30,000 nucleotides of DNA from Takakia lepidozioides (lineage: Eukaryota; Streptophyta; Takakiopsida; Takakiales; Takakiaceae), in NCBI GenBank assembly GCA_030704615.1, contig JAKLZA010000218.1, forward strand, positions 1 through 30,000, read 5' to 3'. A program made the translations under genes and the position numbers. Shown here in pieces: positions 1 to 8,985 of the stretch; position 1 is the first letter of the stretch, and each line of letters begins with the position of its first letter. The notes below the pieces were generated by a model. The model was not told the DNA's origin and did no database searches. It worked only from the letters and a program-made list of their open reading frames with translations.

Positions 1-315
1 ACTGCCAGTATGCTGGGACGTGTCCTTTGTCGTATGGATTGCTGTTTGCACAAGGTGCAGTATGCAAATGCTGGAATGTGCAGTAGGACCCTTCCCACTG
101 GGACACAGAACTAGCAATCTTGTAAAGGCATCACATTCTGCAGAACAGTAACAATGTATTTGTAGCAAATTGGAGTCTTCTCATAAAGGTGGACGAAATT
201 CACATGTAGCCATGGCGATGCGGCACCACCAAGTGTATAATTCCTCACAAAAAAATAGGGTGCAAGAAGATGAATGTAATATAATTGCCACTTTCTCCTT
301 CCCGAATGTGGAATG
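1..315. other. 3' flank of transposase gene, no gene seen
   Basis: This stretch lies beyond the stop codon of the minus-strand transposase gene. I see no convincing reading frame, RNA gene, terminal inverted repeat or clear polyadenylation signal in it. The MULE element end, if one exists on this side, is either here and unrecognised or outside the window. Confidence 0.5.
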
Positions 316-3300
316 TCAAGCAGTCCGACCAGTATCCTGCCGTAGGGCCTTGTGCAGCTCGTTGAAACTCAGTGTTGGAGCATGGATGAAGACGTCCACT
401 GCGGATATGCAACTCATGCGCTTCATAAAAATGTAATAAAGGTGTTTGCAGGGGACGTATGCTGCATTCCTCGATTCCATAACAAGGAAGTCCTCACAGT
501 TGCAAGCTGGGTACTGTGAAACCGTGATTGCATACACGACACTGCGCGCAGCAGACCCGGCTGTTGACAACTGAAATATGCGCCCCATCCCGGGGTGAGG
601 AACATCCCTGCAACCTTGCACTATGCAGGGCATTGCAAGAGCGTTGGCCATCCTGGTGTCGTTCGCCTTTGATGGTGGCCGCCGTCTTTTCAGTTTACCC
701 CACCGATGGGTGGGCCAAGCTGCGGGGTCACCCACCGGTATGCGGGGCGAAGAGCTTCTCGTGGGAGGAGGATGACGATTGGGAATTGGATTTCGTGGAA
801 CGTCTGTCCTCTCTACCAGTCGAAACCCTGCACTTCCTAGAGCGTCTGCCTCCTCCAGGGTAAGATCTGTACCAGTTGCCACAGGCCAGACTGCCGGTGG
901 TTCAGGCATACCTTGTACACCATACTTGGGCTTGCCGAACACACACGACATGATGTCGTGCCTGCAGAACCAAAACTCCTTCAGTGTGGCCTCCACAAAC
1001 TTTGCGCACACAAATCTCCCTGTGAAGCAAGGGGCAGGCACACCGCCCTGCGGGCTCCTCCGAATCATCTCATTGCATCTCTGGTTGGTGTCGACACGAA
1101 CAGCACAACATTTGCCACGAAATGTCGGACGGGTCCGTGCAATTCTCCACTGCGAGGCCGACACATCTCGCTCCACGATTGGAATGTTGTATTGGGTAAC
1201 GAAAACAGGAGCAACATGCCCATCCTCGGCATGTTGTCCCGAGTCTGGCAGCGATTCCATGGATGCTGCAGGAGAGGGGGTACGAGTCCTGCTTCGTGGA
1301 GGCGTGGGACACAACATCGTTGCGCCCCGAGGTTGAGTGCGGATGTTCATATCTGATCTCCATGAATCCCCATCCCCTCCGGGCATGTCCTCAATTCTTC
1401 TCTTCACCGGCCGGCTGCGGACATCGCCCTCCAGGCAGTTCCCCCGACTGTGTAACGGCGTTGACCTTATAGTTTCCCGCAATGCAGCAGTCCATTTTTT
1501 GGGATCGGTCGAACGATGCGCCGCCCTCATCAGCATCTCCTGCCTGTCTGGTCCGATACCCCATTGCTTTCCTCCCAGAAACTGGTAGTAATGAGATTGT
1601 TGCATGATGGCCCTCACAATATCTTCTGTTGTTGCTGTCAACATGTCAACGAGATGTGCTGCAGAGGAAGCACGCCAGGAAGAGTGCACCGATTCGGCCA
1701 TGTTCGTCGTCGGCATATCCGTGTCATCCTCCAAGCTCATGTCCTGTTGAAGGAAATTAGATATGTCACTGATTGTGGAGAATGTCCAAGCACAAAACAG
1801 AACAATTGTCAAGTACAGAAATGTGTTACCTGTCTCATGTAGTCTCCAAACTGGCGGAATCTATAATGCCACCACGCAAGCCACGTTTGCAGTTCTGGCT
1901 GATCTTTCACATCCACTGCCCCTGAAGACACCCACCAGGCGCGTATGGTTGCAAACTCGGTCTCCGCCTCGTCGATGGAATTCGCATTTTTCCACGCTAG
2001 GCACATACTGATATGATCCTGCCGGTGGCGTGACGCCACGAACCTTTTCGTGTTTTGCGTCAAACTCTGCATGAAGTGGAACCCGCAAGATCTCTCCTTT
2101 CCTTCCATTGGAGTCTTTGGGTCGTCCCCATATACCCTCCTAACTGCAGCCCAGTTTGCCTGGGCATTGTCAGCCATGAAGCCCCTAAAATCGGGAGGGG
2201 GCAACTTGGCTCTCGCCATTTGCTCATTAATTCCGCGCCACATATGCAACTCCGAATCTGTGTCTTCTCCCTTCATTTCGCAGATAGCAATGGTCATCAA
2301 CTTTCTGCAATGTGGGTCGTATACATGTGCCCCCATTGTCACCCAATCGTGGTTGGTAATTCGCCGGATGTGGTCAAACATGACCCAACAATTTGAGAGG
2401 TCTCCACTGGTCATCCGCTTCACCAAATCGACGCCGCTCCCCGGTCCGCACGTTGACATCTTAAATATGAAGCACCTGTCCATCTCCGAGCCTTGACCAG
2501 GAAAGAAGCTGCCTTGGATGAAGTCGTAGCCGCATGTGCGTTTCACTTCCAAGATGGAGTGCATGTCTGATCCTCTTCCGATTCGTTTCTTGCAGCTGAC
2601 AATGTGGTTCCTGACATTGGGGCTGCACACATGGGAGACAGCTTCCAGCAGGTCCTTCATGTCCCCCTCGCCCAGCTTCTCTCTTGTGCTTCCGTCCTCC
2701 GACATTATTCTGCCAATTGCAATCCTATGTGCCGATGCGAGCTGTATCTGCTTTGGTTTTGCACCCGGCCTCAACCTCACCTCCTCCTTGATAATATCCT
2801 GGGCTTGTTGAAAAGCGACTCTGCAATTGCCTCTGGCGAGGGGGTGCTCATGCTTTCCGATGTGAATGCATGCTCTGGTGCACGCTGGGCCGACGGTCCC
2901 GACGTAGTACTGCTTGGCGTTGCACACTGCCATGCACGTAGGGGCTGCGTTGCAATGGGCACACTTGAACGTCCCTGCAGGAACTCTACCTTGAGGCCAA
3001 AATGGGGTCGACGAATTGCCAATCCAGTCAGTCTCATTCCTGGTGCCTTTGCTAGTGTAATGGTAACATGTGCTCGAGAAACATTTAAGATGCCCAGCAC
3101 ACAATACATATCTCACTCGAACTCCATCACCCAGGTTGGACGATGAAGTTTTGGTGACACACCAAGGGTGGCCGTCATGTTTCCTGTTCATTCCTGCGAG
3201 CATGCCGTCTGGGCCTGCGCCTGCCGGCACTGGAGGGAACTCGTAGATAGCATTCCCATCCACAACATCAGGCAAAGTTTCCACAGAATGGATTGGAGTT

Positions 3301-4022
3301 TTGTCGTAATCAAGCCTAAGAAGGTCACTGGAGCGGGAACCCGTTGTCTTCATCCTCCGCAATATGTCGATTACTGAGCGGACGGAAGTTGAGTCGGACG
3401 GTGTATGCTGAACACTCCTAGTGACGGACGACTTCGAAACATACGATGGAAGGACCATACAGTCTTCATCGTCACTGGATAAGTCCTGGACGACTGTTTC
3501 CCTGTTTTCCTGGATTTCCCTTTTCACATGTTTGGGCTTCTCTGCTTGTGAAGAGGTGCCCACATCCTTCACATCTTGCACGCCAGACCCTCTTGTGGAA
3601 GGAGGATCAACCAAGTTCCAGCGTGGGAACTCTTTAGGCACGATTTCACCAATGGCACTGTACCGGATGGATTCAGAAGCTGGGAGCCGCCACTCTTTGC
3701 CTTTTCCGAAATCTGCATGCAGAATGACGGCACTTTCCAGAAAATTTCCATAAGCATCCTTCGTCTCCTCTTCCAAAAACACCGTTCCAGGGCGGAGCCC
3801 GAACTTCACACACAAGTACTGCTCAGTGACAATCGCAAATCCTTGGTCGCAGGGTATTTTAGCTTTCAGAGAATCAGGATGGAAGTACACGTTGACCCAA
3901 ACACGGGAGTCCATTTTGAAGACGGGACCTCTCGGTACGCTCCGCAGCGAAGTCCTGCAATGAGAAGAGTGTGTCCTACCTAATAACACAAATGATTTTC
4001 TGGAGGATTCCGTATCCAACAT
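316..4022 (-). CDS. MULE-family transposase with SWIM zinc finger, two exons
   Basis: Two exons: 4022-1830 (731 codons) and 1743-316 (475 codons plus stop TGA). The 86-bp intron is flanked by CAG|GTAACA and TTCAACAG|GAC and joins in phase 0, giving about 1,206 residues. Seen in order: an N-terminal region of about 140 residues; a disordered Ser/Asp-rich stretch (150-250); a Cys/His-rich zinc-binding-like region (about 285-400, ending HIGKHEHP); the transposase core, with VMFDHIRR (D550), GFMADNAQANW (D618) and CGFHF (C646, H649); the TTNMAES motif (about 743-749) in exon 2; a Cys-rich and Pro/Arg-rich region; and a C-terminal SWIM finger, CNC-x15-CKH (about 1145-1164). The core followed by SWIM is typical of plant MULE transposases, which cut and paste DNA by a DDE mechanism in the nucleus. 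The third acidic residue is uncertain (D684-E689). The first ATG is at 4022, but M37 (ATG at 3914) follows an acceptor-like TTCTCATTGCAG and may be the true start. No stop or frameshift interrupts it. Confidence 0.85.
1744..1829 (-). other. Intron of the transposase gene
   Basis: On the minus strand the donor is CAG|GTAACA at 1829 and the acceptor is CCTTCAACAG ending at 1744. Exon phases on both sides are 0, so removing these 86 bases joins two long open frames exactly. Both frames run a short way into the intron before ending, as unspliced frames do. Confidence 0.85.
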
Positions 4023-4167
4023 GATGGGTGATCAGTGCACGTAAAGATGAAGGTGTGTAACGTACGTTAAAAAAACGGACGAAAACAGCAAGTTCACATC
4101 GGATATTTGGTGCCTGAATTGTAATGTACAACCACTTGGGGTACAATAAATCAGGCCTTCCCATGAA
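4023..4167. other. Intergenic start region upstream of transposase gene
   Basis: This is the 5' flank of the minus-strand transposase gene, between its first ATG and the palindrome array. Its promoter presumably lies here or inside the array. I found no clear TATA box or other recognisable site. Confidence 0.35.
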
Positions 4168-5870
4168 TTTCGGCACCGAAATCTGGATGAACATCTCTGT
4201 CATGTAACAGCTTTGGAAGCCAAGGGATGAATTCTGGCAACAGAAATCGTAATTTGTTTACCTCATTAAACTGACCAAGCACCCAACGGATGGATTTCGG
4301 TGCCGAAATTCGGATGAACTTCTTCTTCATTAAATTGTATCTGCACATATGGGTTGAATTTAGATGCCAAAATACGGATAAATGTGTTCCTGATTACAGT
4401 CGTGATTGACCACGTGTCCGGATATCGGTGCCGACTTCCGAATGACAGTAATCCTGATTCGGCAGAATGGATGTATTTCGGCGCCGAAATTCATTCTTCA
4501 TCTCCTTTTCCGACCCTAATTCTGCTGCCCTGCGTATGGATTTCGGTGCCAGAATTCATCGGAAGTCCTTTCTGTTTTTATTTTTCTTTGCGACAGATGA
4601 ACTTTGGCGCCGAATCTCATCCAAGTACTCCCTTTTAATTTTCCTTTTTCTTCGAGAGCAATGAATTTCGGCGCCGAAATTCAACCAAAATCCTCCCGAT
4701 TTTTTTTTTTTTCTTCGCGAGCATTGAATTTCGGCGCCGAAATTCATTCCAAGTCCAGGAGATAATTTTTATTTTCCTTCGCGAGCAATGAATTTCGGCG
4801 CCGAAATTCATCCGAAGTCCTCCCGAATTTTTTTTTTTCCTTCGCGAGCAATGAATTTCGGCGCCGAAATTCATCCGAAGTCCTCCAGAATTTTTTTTCC
4901 TTCGCGAGCATGAATTTCGGCGCCGAAATTCAGCCGACTTCATCCCTCCAAATTCTTTTCAGGGTTTTAGCGCCGGATTTCGGCGCCGAAATTCATCCAA
5001 TGCCTTCCCTCCAATATTTATTTTTCTTTGAAATGGATGAATTTCGGCGCCGAAATTCGTCCAAACCCGGCACTTACTTTTTACTTTTGGATGATAATTT
5101 TCCGTAAATCGTTGGAAATACCCCGTTCCGACGAATATAACAGGAATATTCTGCATTTAATGGAGAAATCGGCATATTAAACCACTTCTGTCAAAATTAA
5201 TTGCATTTTAGCCGTTTTTTTTCATTTGAAACCGACAGTATCCATGAAGTGGTCTTTTTCGCACGGGACGTTGCCGCACATAAAGTATAATTTCGGCGCC
5301 GAAATTATAGTTAAATGTCCAGAAATGGCAAGTCCAACAGGCATGGACAGCATCCGTCAGGGGCAATGATGGCGGCAAAGCATAGCATCGTGCCGATTTA
5401 GTCTTCGCTCTGGATGAATTTCGGCGCCGAAATATGGATGATTTCACCTCGTCTACGCGCGGACGGACATATTCGTAATGAATTTCGGCGCCGAAATATG
5501 GATGAAATGTGCCGAAGTGCAGCCGTTTCCGTTGTCTCGGAATTAATTCCGGCTCCGATATCCCACCGACAGGTTTGCTCATGACGATGAGGACTTGGAA
5601 GCGATGAATTTCGGCGCCGAAATATGGATGATTTCACCTCGTCTACGCGCGGACGGACATATTCGTAATGAATTTCGACGCCGAAATATGGATGAAATGT
5701 GCCGAAGTGCAGCCGTTTCCGTTGTCCCGGAATTAATTCCGGCTCCGATATCCCACTGACAGGTTTGCTCATGACGAATGAGGACTTGGGAAGCGATGAA
5801 TTGCGGCGCCGAAATTTGTAAGTTTGTGTATGAAAGCACTTGAATAGGATGAATTTCGGCGCCGAAATTC
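4168..5870. repeat. Phased palindrome array, core TTTCGGCGCCGAAA
   Basis: Perfect core palindromes start at 4476, 4666, 4729, 4793, 4856, 4915, 4978, 5042, 5291, 5419, 5483, 5609 and 5854. Degenerate copies lie near 4168, 4231, 4295, 4360, 4422, 4541, 4601, 5546, 5673, 5736 and 5800. Flanks often extend the dyad: ATGAA on the left and TTCAT on the right, to 24 bp at 4793, and to GGATGAA/TTCATCC, 28 bp, at 5854. Centres recur at close to 64 bp (4174, 4238, 4302, 4365, 4429; then 4483, 4547, 4608, 4672, 4735, 4799, 4862, 4921, 4984, 5048), with two steps of about 53. Between 4640 and 4920 whole monomers are alike, with a T tract and TTCGCGAG before each palindrome. Elsewhere only the core is shared. 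Function unknown; it could be a protein-binding array, a satellite or a mobile-element internal region. Confidence 0.9.
5413..5795. repeat. 190-bp direct duplication made of three palindrome monomers
   Basis: Positions 5413-5602 and 5603-5795 are near-identical direct copies. Differences include TTTCGGCG versus TTTCGACG at 5483/5673 and a few one-base changes. Each copy holds three palindrome positions about 63-64 bp apart: two full cores and one degenerate core, TTCCGGCTCCGATAT, beside the perfect 14-bp palindrome CGGAATTAATTCCG. The copy is therefore a trimeric higher-order repeat of the surrounding array. Confidence 0.88.
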
Positions 5871-6884
5871 ATCCGTCCGCTGATGAAACGTACCGACCTG
5901 ACTGTTGAATGTCATATGCAGGGGATTTTCATGGCGGTTGGGTTTCATGATGTGCGGATATTTCATTCAATGCCGGCTGCTCCGGGAACCGCATCCGGTG
6001 AACGGAACGTATTTCGGTGCCGCAATTCGGATAAACCGTCATACACTGGTGGCTGGAACTGGCACGCGTCGTGTTCCAGTCGACTTCATCCGTGCGAACG
6101 TGTCAGGGGTCACAATCTCTTCATCACCCATACGGCAGAAAGTGGTGGACGGTGGCAACGCTTCGGAGACGTGGCTGCTTACGCATCTGCTCGTGCATAG
6201 TGGTTGCATGTTCCACCGCTTCGCTCTCTCGCTCCTTGCCCTTCTGCAGTGACGTTCTCCTGCGTTTCCTCTCCTTATGCGGCATAGTGGTAGCATAGAG
6301 TTTGTGGAAGGTCAGGCAACTCCGGCAAAGAGGAGGACGCGGGATTTGGGAAGCCGACGACGACACGACTTAAGCTCCGTCTCATGCATGAAATGCAGAC
6401 GTCGTTATCCGGAGACTCGGATCGCCCACCAGTGAGAGATTCGTGCTTCGCGGATGTGAAGCACTCATACGCAATATTCCTTTTGACACCTTTGTTTTGG
6501 CGTGCAGTGTCTCATGTTTTCCTGTTTGTTTGACATGGGAGCTGGGGGAGGGATCGCAGGGGGGCGAGGCAACACAGTCAACTTTGGATACTCCTGCCCG
6601 GGGTGCTGCGCTCACAAGGTGGAAGTGCATCGAGGCAGACGAGTCCTCATTCAACCCTCAGATATCGCCTCCGAAAAGCCACCTAGAGTTCGGAAGCCGA
6701 GAAAGGAGAGAAAGCAGAGCCCATGGCTTCGCCAGTAAAACCCCTAGGGAGACTGGAAGCGGAGGTATTGGGTTTGCAGTCAATTTCAGAGAAAACACAG
6801 ATGCGGTGGAGGCCGCTGGAGATGTGGGAGTCGGATCTGCAGAAGGGCGGCCCATTCAACTGACAGAAGGAGAGGACGATAAAC
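5871..6884. other. Region upstream of the ParB-methyltransferase gene; 5' exons unresolved
   Basis: One degenerate palindrome (TTTCGGTGCCGCAAT) lies near 6012. From about 6440 all three plus-strand frames have moderately long open stretches, including an Arg/Lys-rich one ending near 6738 and an ATG at 6723 followed by 46 codons to a TGA at 6861. That last stretch is in the same frame as the segment at 6885. These could be decayed 5' exons or promoter and leader sequence. I cannot choose between them, and nothing here matches a family I recognise. Confidence 0.35.
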
Positions 6885-6997
6885 GTGGTACGACTTGGCG
6901 ACGATCAGAACCTGCTGGATCTTGCGGAGGAGCAAAACCTCCAGGATAGTACACAGGCTGGTGAGAGGGGTGAGGAAGTGACAGAGGTGATACAAGT
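6885..6997 (+). pseudogene. Acidic N-terminal coding segment
   Basis: This frame reads a Gln/Glu/Asp/Leu-rich segment including VVRLGDDQNLLDLAEEQNL, then GERGEEVTEVIQ. An in-frame TGA at 6861 lies just upstream, and there is no ATG in between, so the start is missing or lies in an upstream exon. The segment ends either at a good donor-like CAA|GTAAGA at 6996 or by a frameshift into the next segment. The composition fits an acidic helical leader. No family is recognised. Confidence 0.45.
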
Positions 6998-7015
6998 AAG
7001 AAACTGGTGGCGGGT

Positions 7016-7557
7016 ATGCTCATGAGCGCACGAGACATGAACATAGCAGCAAACAGGTTGCTGGCAGAGACTCATAGCAACATAGGCCGCGTTTTGGGCT
7101 CCATGGTGTATCCGAGAACCTTAAAGTTCCTTTGTGTCGCATGGTAAGCCTTCCAGTTGTAAGGCAAGCACTGCCAGGGGATATCGATCGACTGAAGCAC
7201 AACTTCAGAGAGAGAAGGGTACAGACGGGGGTCGGCAGCATTCTACGTTTCCATTGAGAATGACCAGGGTGTCACAAGGGGCCCCACTGCAGAGGAGCTT
7301 CAGAATTGGGGCCCCCACTGGCACACTGTTAATGCCGAGTTTGAAGCCTATTTGAAGACTAATCCCACATTCGCACACATGGAAGGGAAGATGTTCTTCG
7401 TTTGGGGGGGGGACCACAGGATGCTTGCCTGGACAGAGTACATTGCTGAAATGCATCCGCAAGATATCAGTTGGCATTACATGGTGGACTGCATTGTCGT
7501 GAAGGTGGACGTCAGGGACAGAGGACTGTTGAAGGGTGCCATGGCGGATATAAATCT
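7016..7557 (+). pseudogene. ParB/sulfiredoxin-like domain exon (frameshifted)
   Basis: Three frames contribute. Positions 7016-7140 read MLMSARDMNIAANRLL... to LKFLCVAW; 7141-7240 read ALPGDIDRLKHNFRERR; about 7230-7557 read FYVSIENDQGVTRGPT, then NWGPHWHTVNAEFEAYL, then KMFFVWGGDHRMLAW (GGDHR codons 7406-7420), and on to KGAMADIN. A short strand pair followed by (D/G)G(D/N)HR-x3-AW and then a valine-rich strand is the signature of the ParB/sulfiredoxin fold. In that fold the GxxR-type loop binds a nucleotide or phosphate. In bacteria such domains act as CTPase clamps, nucleases or specificity modules, so the role here is inference. The exon ends at AATCT|GTAAGT, a strong donor. The frame changes near 7141 and 7230 are compensating, which points to a decayed copy or to sequence errors. 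Confidence 0.6.
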
Positions 7558-7699
7558 GTAAGTATACAATTACATCCTTGTGTACTGCCTATTGCGGCGC
7601 CGAAATAGGCAATGTTCACCACTGTCATGCACTCTATGAATGGAAATTGGATTGCTGTGCCGAAATCATATTTTCATGTTGTTTTTTTCTCCATGGCAG
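7558..7699 (+). repeat. Intron carrying a palindrome pair
   Basis: The donor is GTAAGT at 7558 and the acceptor is TTTTTTTCTCCATGGCAG ending at 7699. Inside are a near-perfect palindrome, ATTGCGGCGCCGAAAT (centre about 7598), and a degenerate one, ATTGCTGTGCCGAAAT (centre about 7658). Their spacing of about 60 bp matches that of the large array at 4.2-5.9 kb. Confidence 0.7.
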
Positions 7700-7887
7700 G
7701 GTAACAGAGAGGCCTTCGTGGAAACTCATCTGGCACATACGCTCTACAGAGTGCAAGAAGTGGGGACAGCTCCGCTGACGGACTTCCAAAAGTCCCTCGA
7801 TCCCGAGCTGTACAGGAAGTCCCTAGCGAAAGCAGATCGCACCTGGTACCGACCAACACTGGACGCCATGGTGGAGACCTCTATTCG
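7700..7887 (+). pseudogene. Middle exon, helical, unknown family
   Basis: The open frame reads GNREAFVETHLAHTLYRVQ, then EVGTAPLTDFQKSLDPELY and ADRTWYRPTLDAMVETSIR, ending at a donor CTATTCG|GTGAGG. The previous exon ends in phase 2, while this frame would need phase 0. The in-phase reading instead begins VTERPSWK and stops within about 26 codons. So there is an extra or missing base near 7700-7730. The composition is soluble and helical. No known domain is recognised. Confidence 0.5.
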
Positions 7888-7977
7888 GTGAGGTTCATCT
7901 CAAATTTCAGTATCAATTTAATGTATTTGTTGCAAGGATCCGTGGCCTGACTATATATGCTGGGTATGGGAATGCAG

Positions 7978-8262
7978 ACGAACATCAGGGATGACTTGGC
8001 CTATGCCAAAAGGCAGTTCTTTGAGAATGATGCCCCCAACAAGGCGGACGCGTCGATAGAGAGTCATATTGTGCAGGCAGGGAAGCAATCCCGGACCAAG
8101 TACAGGTCCAAACTTGTTAAGCAAGTTGCAATCGCTGACCCTGGTCTTGGTGCCGAGTTCCTGGCGGAGATAGGACTGCATTACTCCAGACCCATGAAAC
8201 CGGAAATGTCCATGGAGAAACTTCATCACATCGCAGTGTCCTGTGTTGAGCCGGCGGAGAAG
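7978..8262 (+). pseudogene. Middle exon, helical, unknown family
   Basis: Reads TNIRDDLAYAKRQFFENDAP to SMEKLHHIAVSCVEPAEK and ends exactly at AAG|GTAAGC in phase 0. The upstream border is unclear. An acceptor-like TTGTTGCAAG ends at 7936, but reading from it stays open only in a different frame; GGAATGCAG ending at 7977 would start the good frame but does not fit the phase of the previous exon. A frameshift or a lost splice site is likely. Confidence 0.5.
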
Positions 8263-8343
8263 GTAAGCATGTGTTTATTCTTTTGTGACTTCTCGCGATT
8301 CTTATGTTGGAGCTCTTGTCTGACCGATGTGAGGTGGCTGCAG

Positions 8344-8466
8344 ACGACGAGGTGGCTGCGAATCTGGAACGGCCATACAAACACGAAGCTGCTGTACCAC
8401 TTTCCCATCGAGCCAACAGACGACAAAATGAACGACTGGCTCAATGTCATGACTTGGTGGCATCAG
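8344..8466 (+). CDS. 41-codon internal exon of the ParB-methyltransferase gene
   Basis: Bounded by GTGGCTGCAG|ACG and CATCAG|GTATAA, phase 0 on both sides. It reads TTRWLRIWNGHTNTKLLYHF to DKMNDWLNVMTWWHQ. Both neighbouring exons meet it in frame, so the splice structure here is intact. It is rich in tryptophan; no family is recognised. The introns on each side are 81 bp (8263-8343 and 8467-8547). Confidence 0.55.
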
Positions 8467-8547
8467 GTATAATTTTCTCCTATTCTGTGTTGGACATCGT
8501 CGCAATTTCAAAAATCATGAATGTTTTGGAAACCTGCCATGATGCAG

Positions 8548-8763
8548 GTACTGACCCACGCCCAGGAGCAATTGGACTGCAACACCACCACTTTCAAGTT
8601 ACAGATCGACTGGACGAAGCCTGAGACAATGGAGAACTACGTGCAGTCGTGGGCGAGGGCGCTTCGCAAACCTCTTTTTCAGAGAAATTGCAAAGGCAAG
8701 ACGCAGCGTATACATCGAAGAGCAGGAGGGTGCCGACAAAGCGGCAATGCGTGTCCTGTTCAG
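8548..8763 (+). pseudogene. Internal exon with one frame change
   Basis: Starts after GATGCAG in phase 0, reading VLTHAQEQLDCNTTTFKLQI to ENYVQSWARA. Near 8655 the coding signal moves to another frame, reading FANLFFREIAKARRSVYIE to AADKAAMRVLFR-like sequence, and ends at TTCAG|GTAATC in phase 2, which fits the next exon. A single-base indel in the GGGCGAGGGCGC stretch would explain the change. The segment is helical and basic; no family is recognised. Confidence 0.5.
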
Positions 8764-8985
8764 GTAATCTGCTGACAATGCATCCCCCTATTTGCAGTTT
8801 AGATGATTTGGTTAAGCAGCGATGGATATTGCGGCGCCGAAATATACCTCTGCAAGATGTGAGTTCTGGGTAATTGGGGCACGGTCCACTCCGTATTTCG
8901 TGCCGAAATACCTTGTGCATTGACAACTTCCACTTGCATGATGCATCGGTAGAATGATTTTTGTTGAACTGCCTCGTGATTGCAG
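8764..8985 (+). repeat. 222-bp intron carrying a palindrome pair
   Basis: The donor is GTAATC at 8764 and the acceptor is GTGATTGCAG ending at 8985, with consistent phase (2 plus 1). Two palindromes lie inside: TTGCGGCGCCGAAA (centre about 8835) and TTTCGTGCCGAAA (centre about 8900). They are about 65 bp apart, the period of the main array. Confidence 0.72.

Noticed and set aside
528-1842. Several plus-strand open frames of 60-185 codons opposite the transposase exon
   Set aside because: They overlap the strongly supported minus-strand gene, mostly start at non-ATG codons or lack domains, and look like antisense shadows.
4476-4489. E2F binding site
   Set aside because: TTTCGGCGCC resembles TTTSSCGC but does not match it exactly, and the motif repeats far from any cell-cycle gene. 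It stays a weak possibility for a related factor.
4168-5870. CRISPR-like array: palindromic repeats at regular spacing
   Set aside because: The spacers are T-rich and partly identical, copies also lie in introns, no cas genes are present, and the genome is eukaryotic.
4151-5966. Many short open frames with recurring FGAEIH or RRRNS peptides in the palindrome array
   Set aside because: These are translations of the palindrome GAATTTCGGCGCCGAAATTC in different frames. They appear on both strands and in several frames, with no shared start or extended conserved protein.
5883-6252. Overlapping plus-strand frames of 105 and 115 codons between array and gene
   Set aside because: One includes a translated degenerate palindrome, neither has a recognisable domain, and splice or codon evidence is absent.
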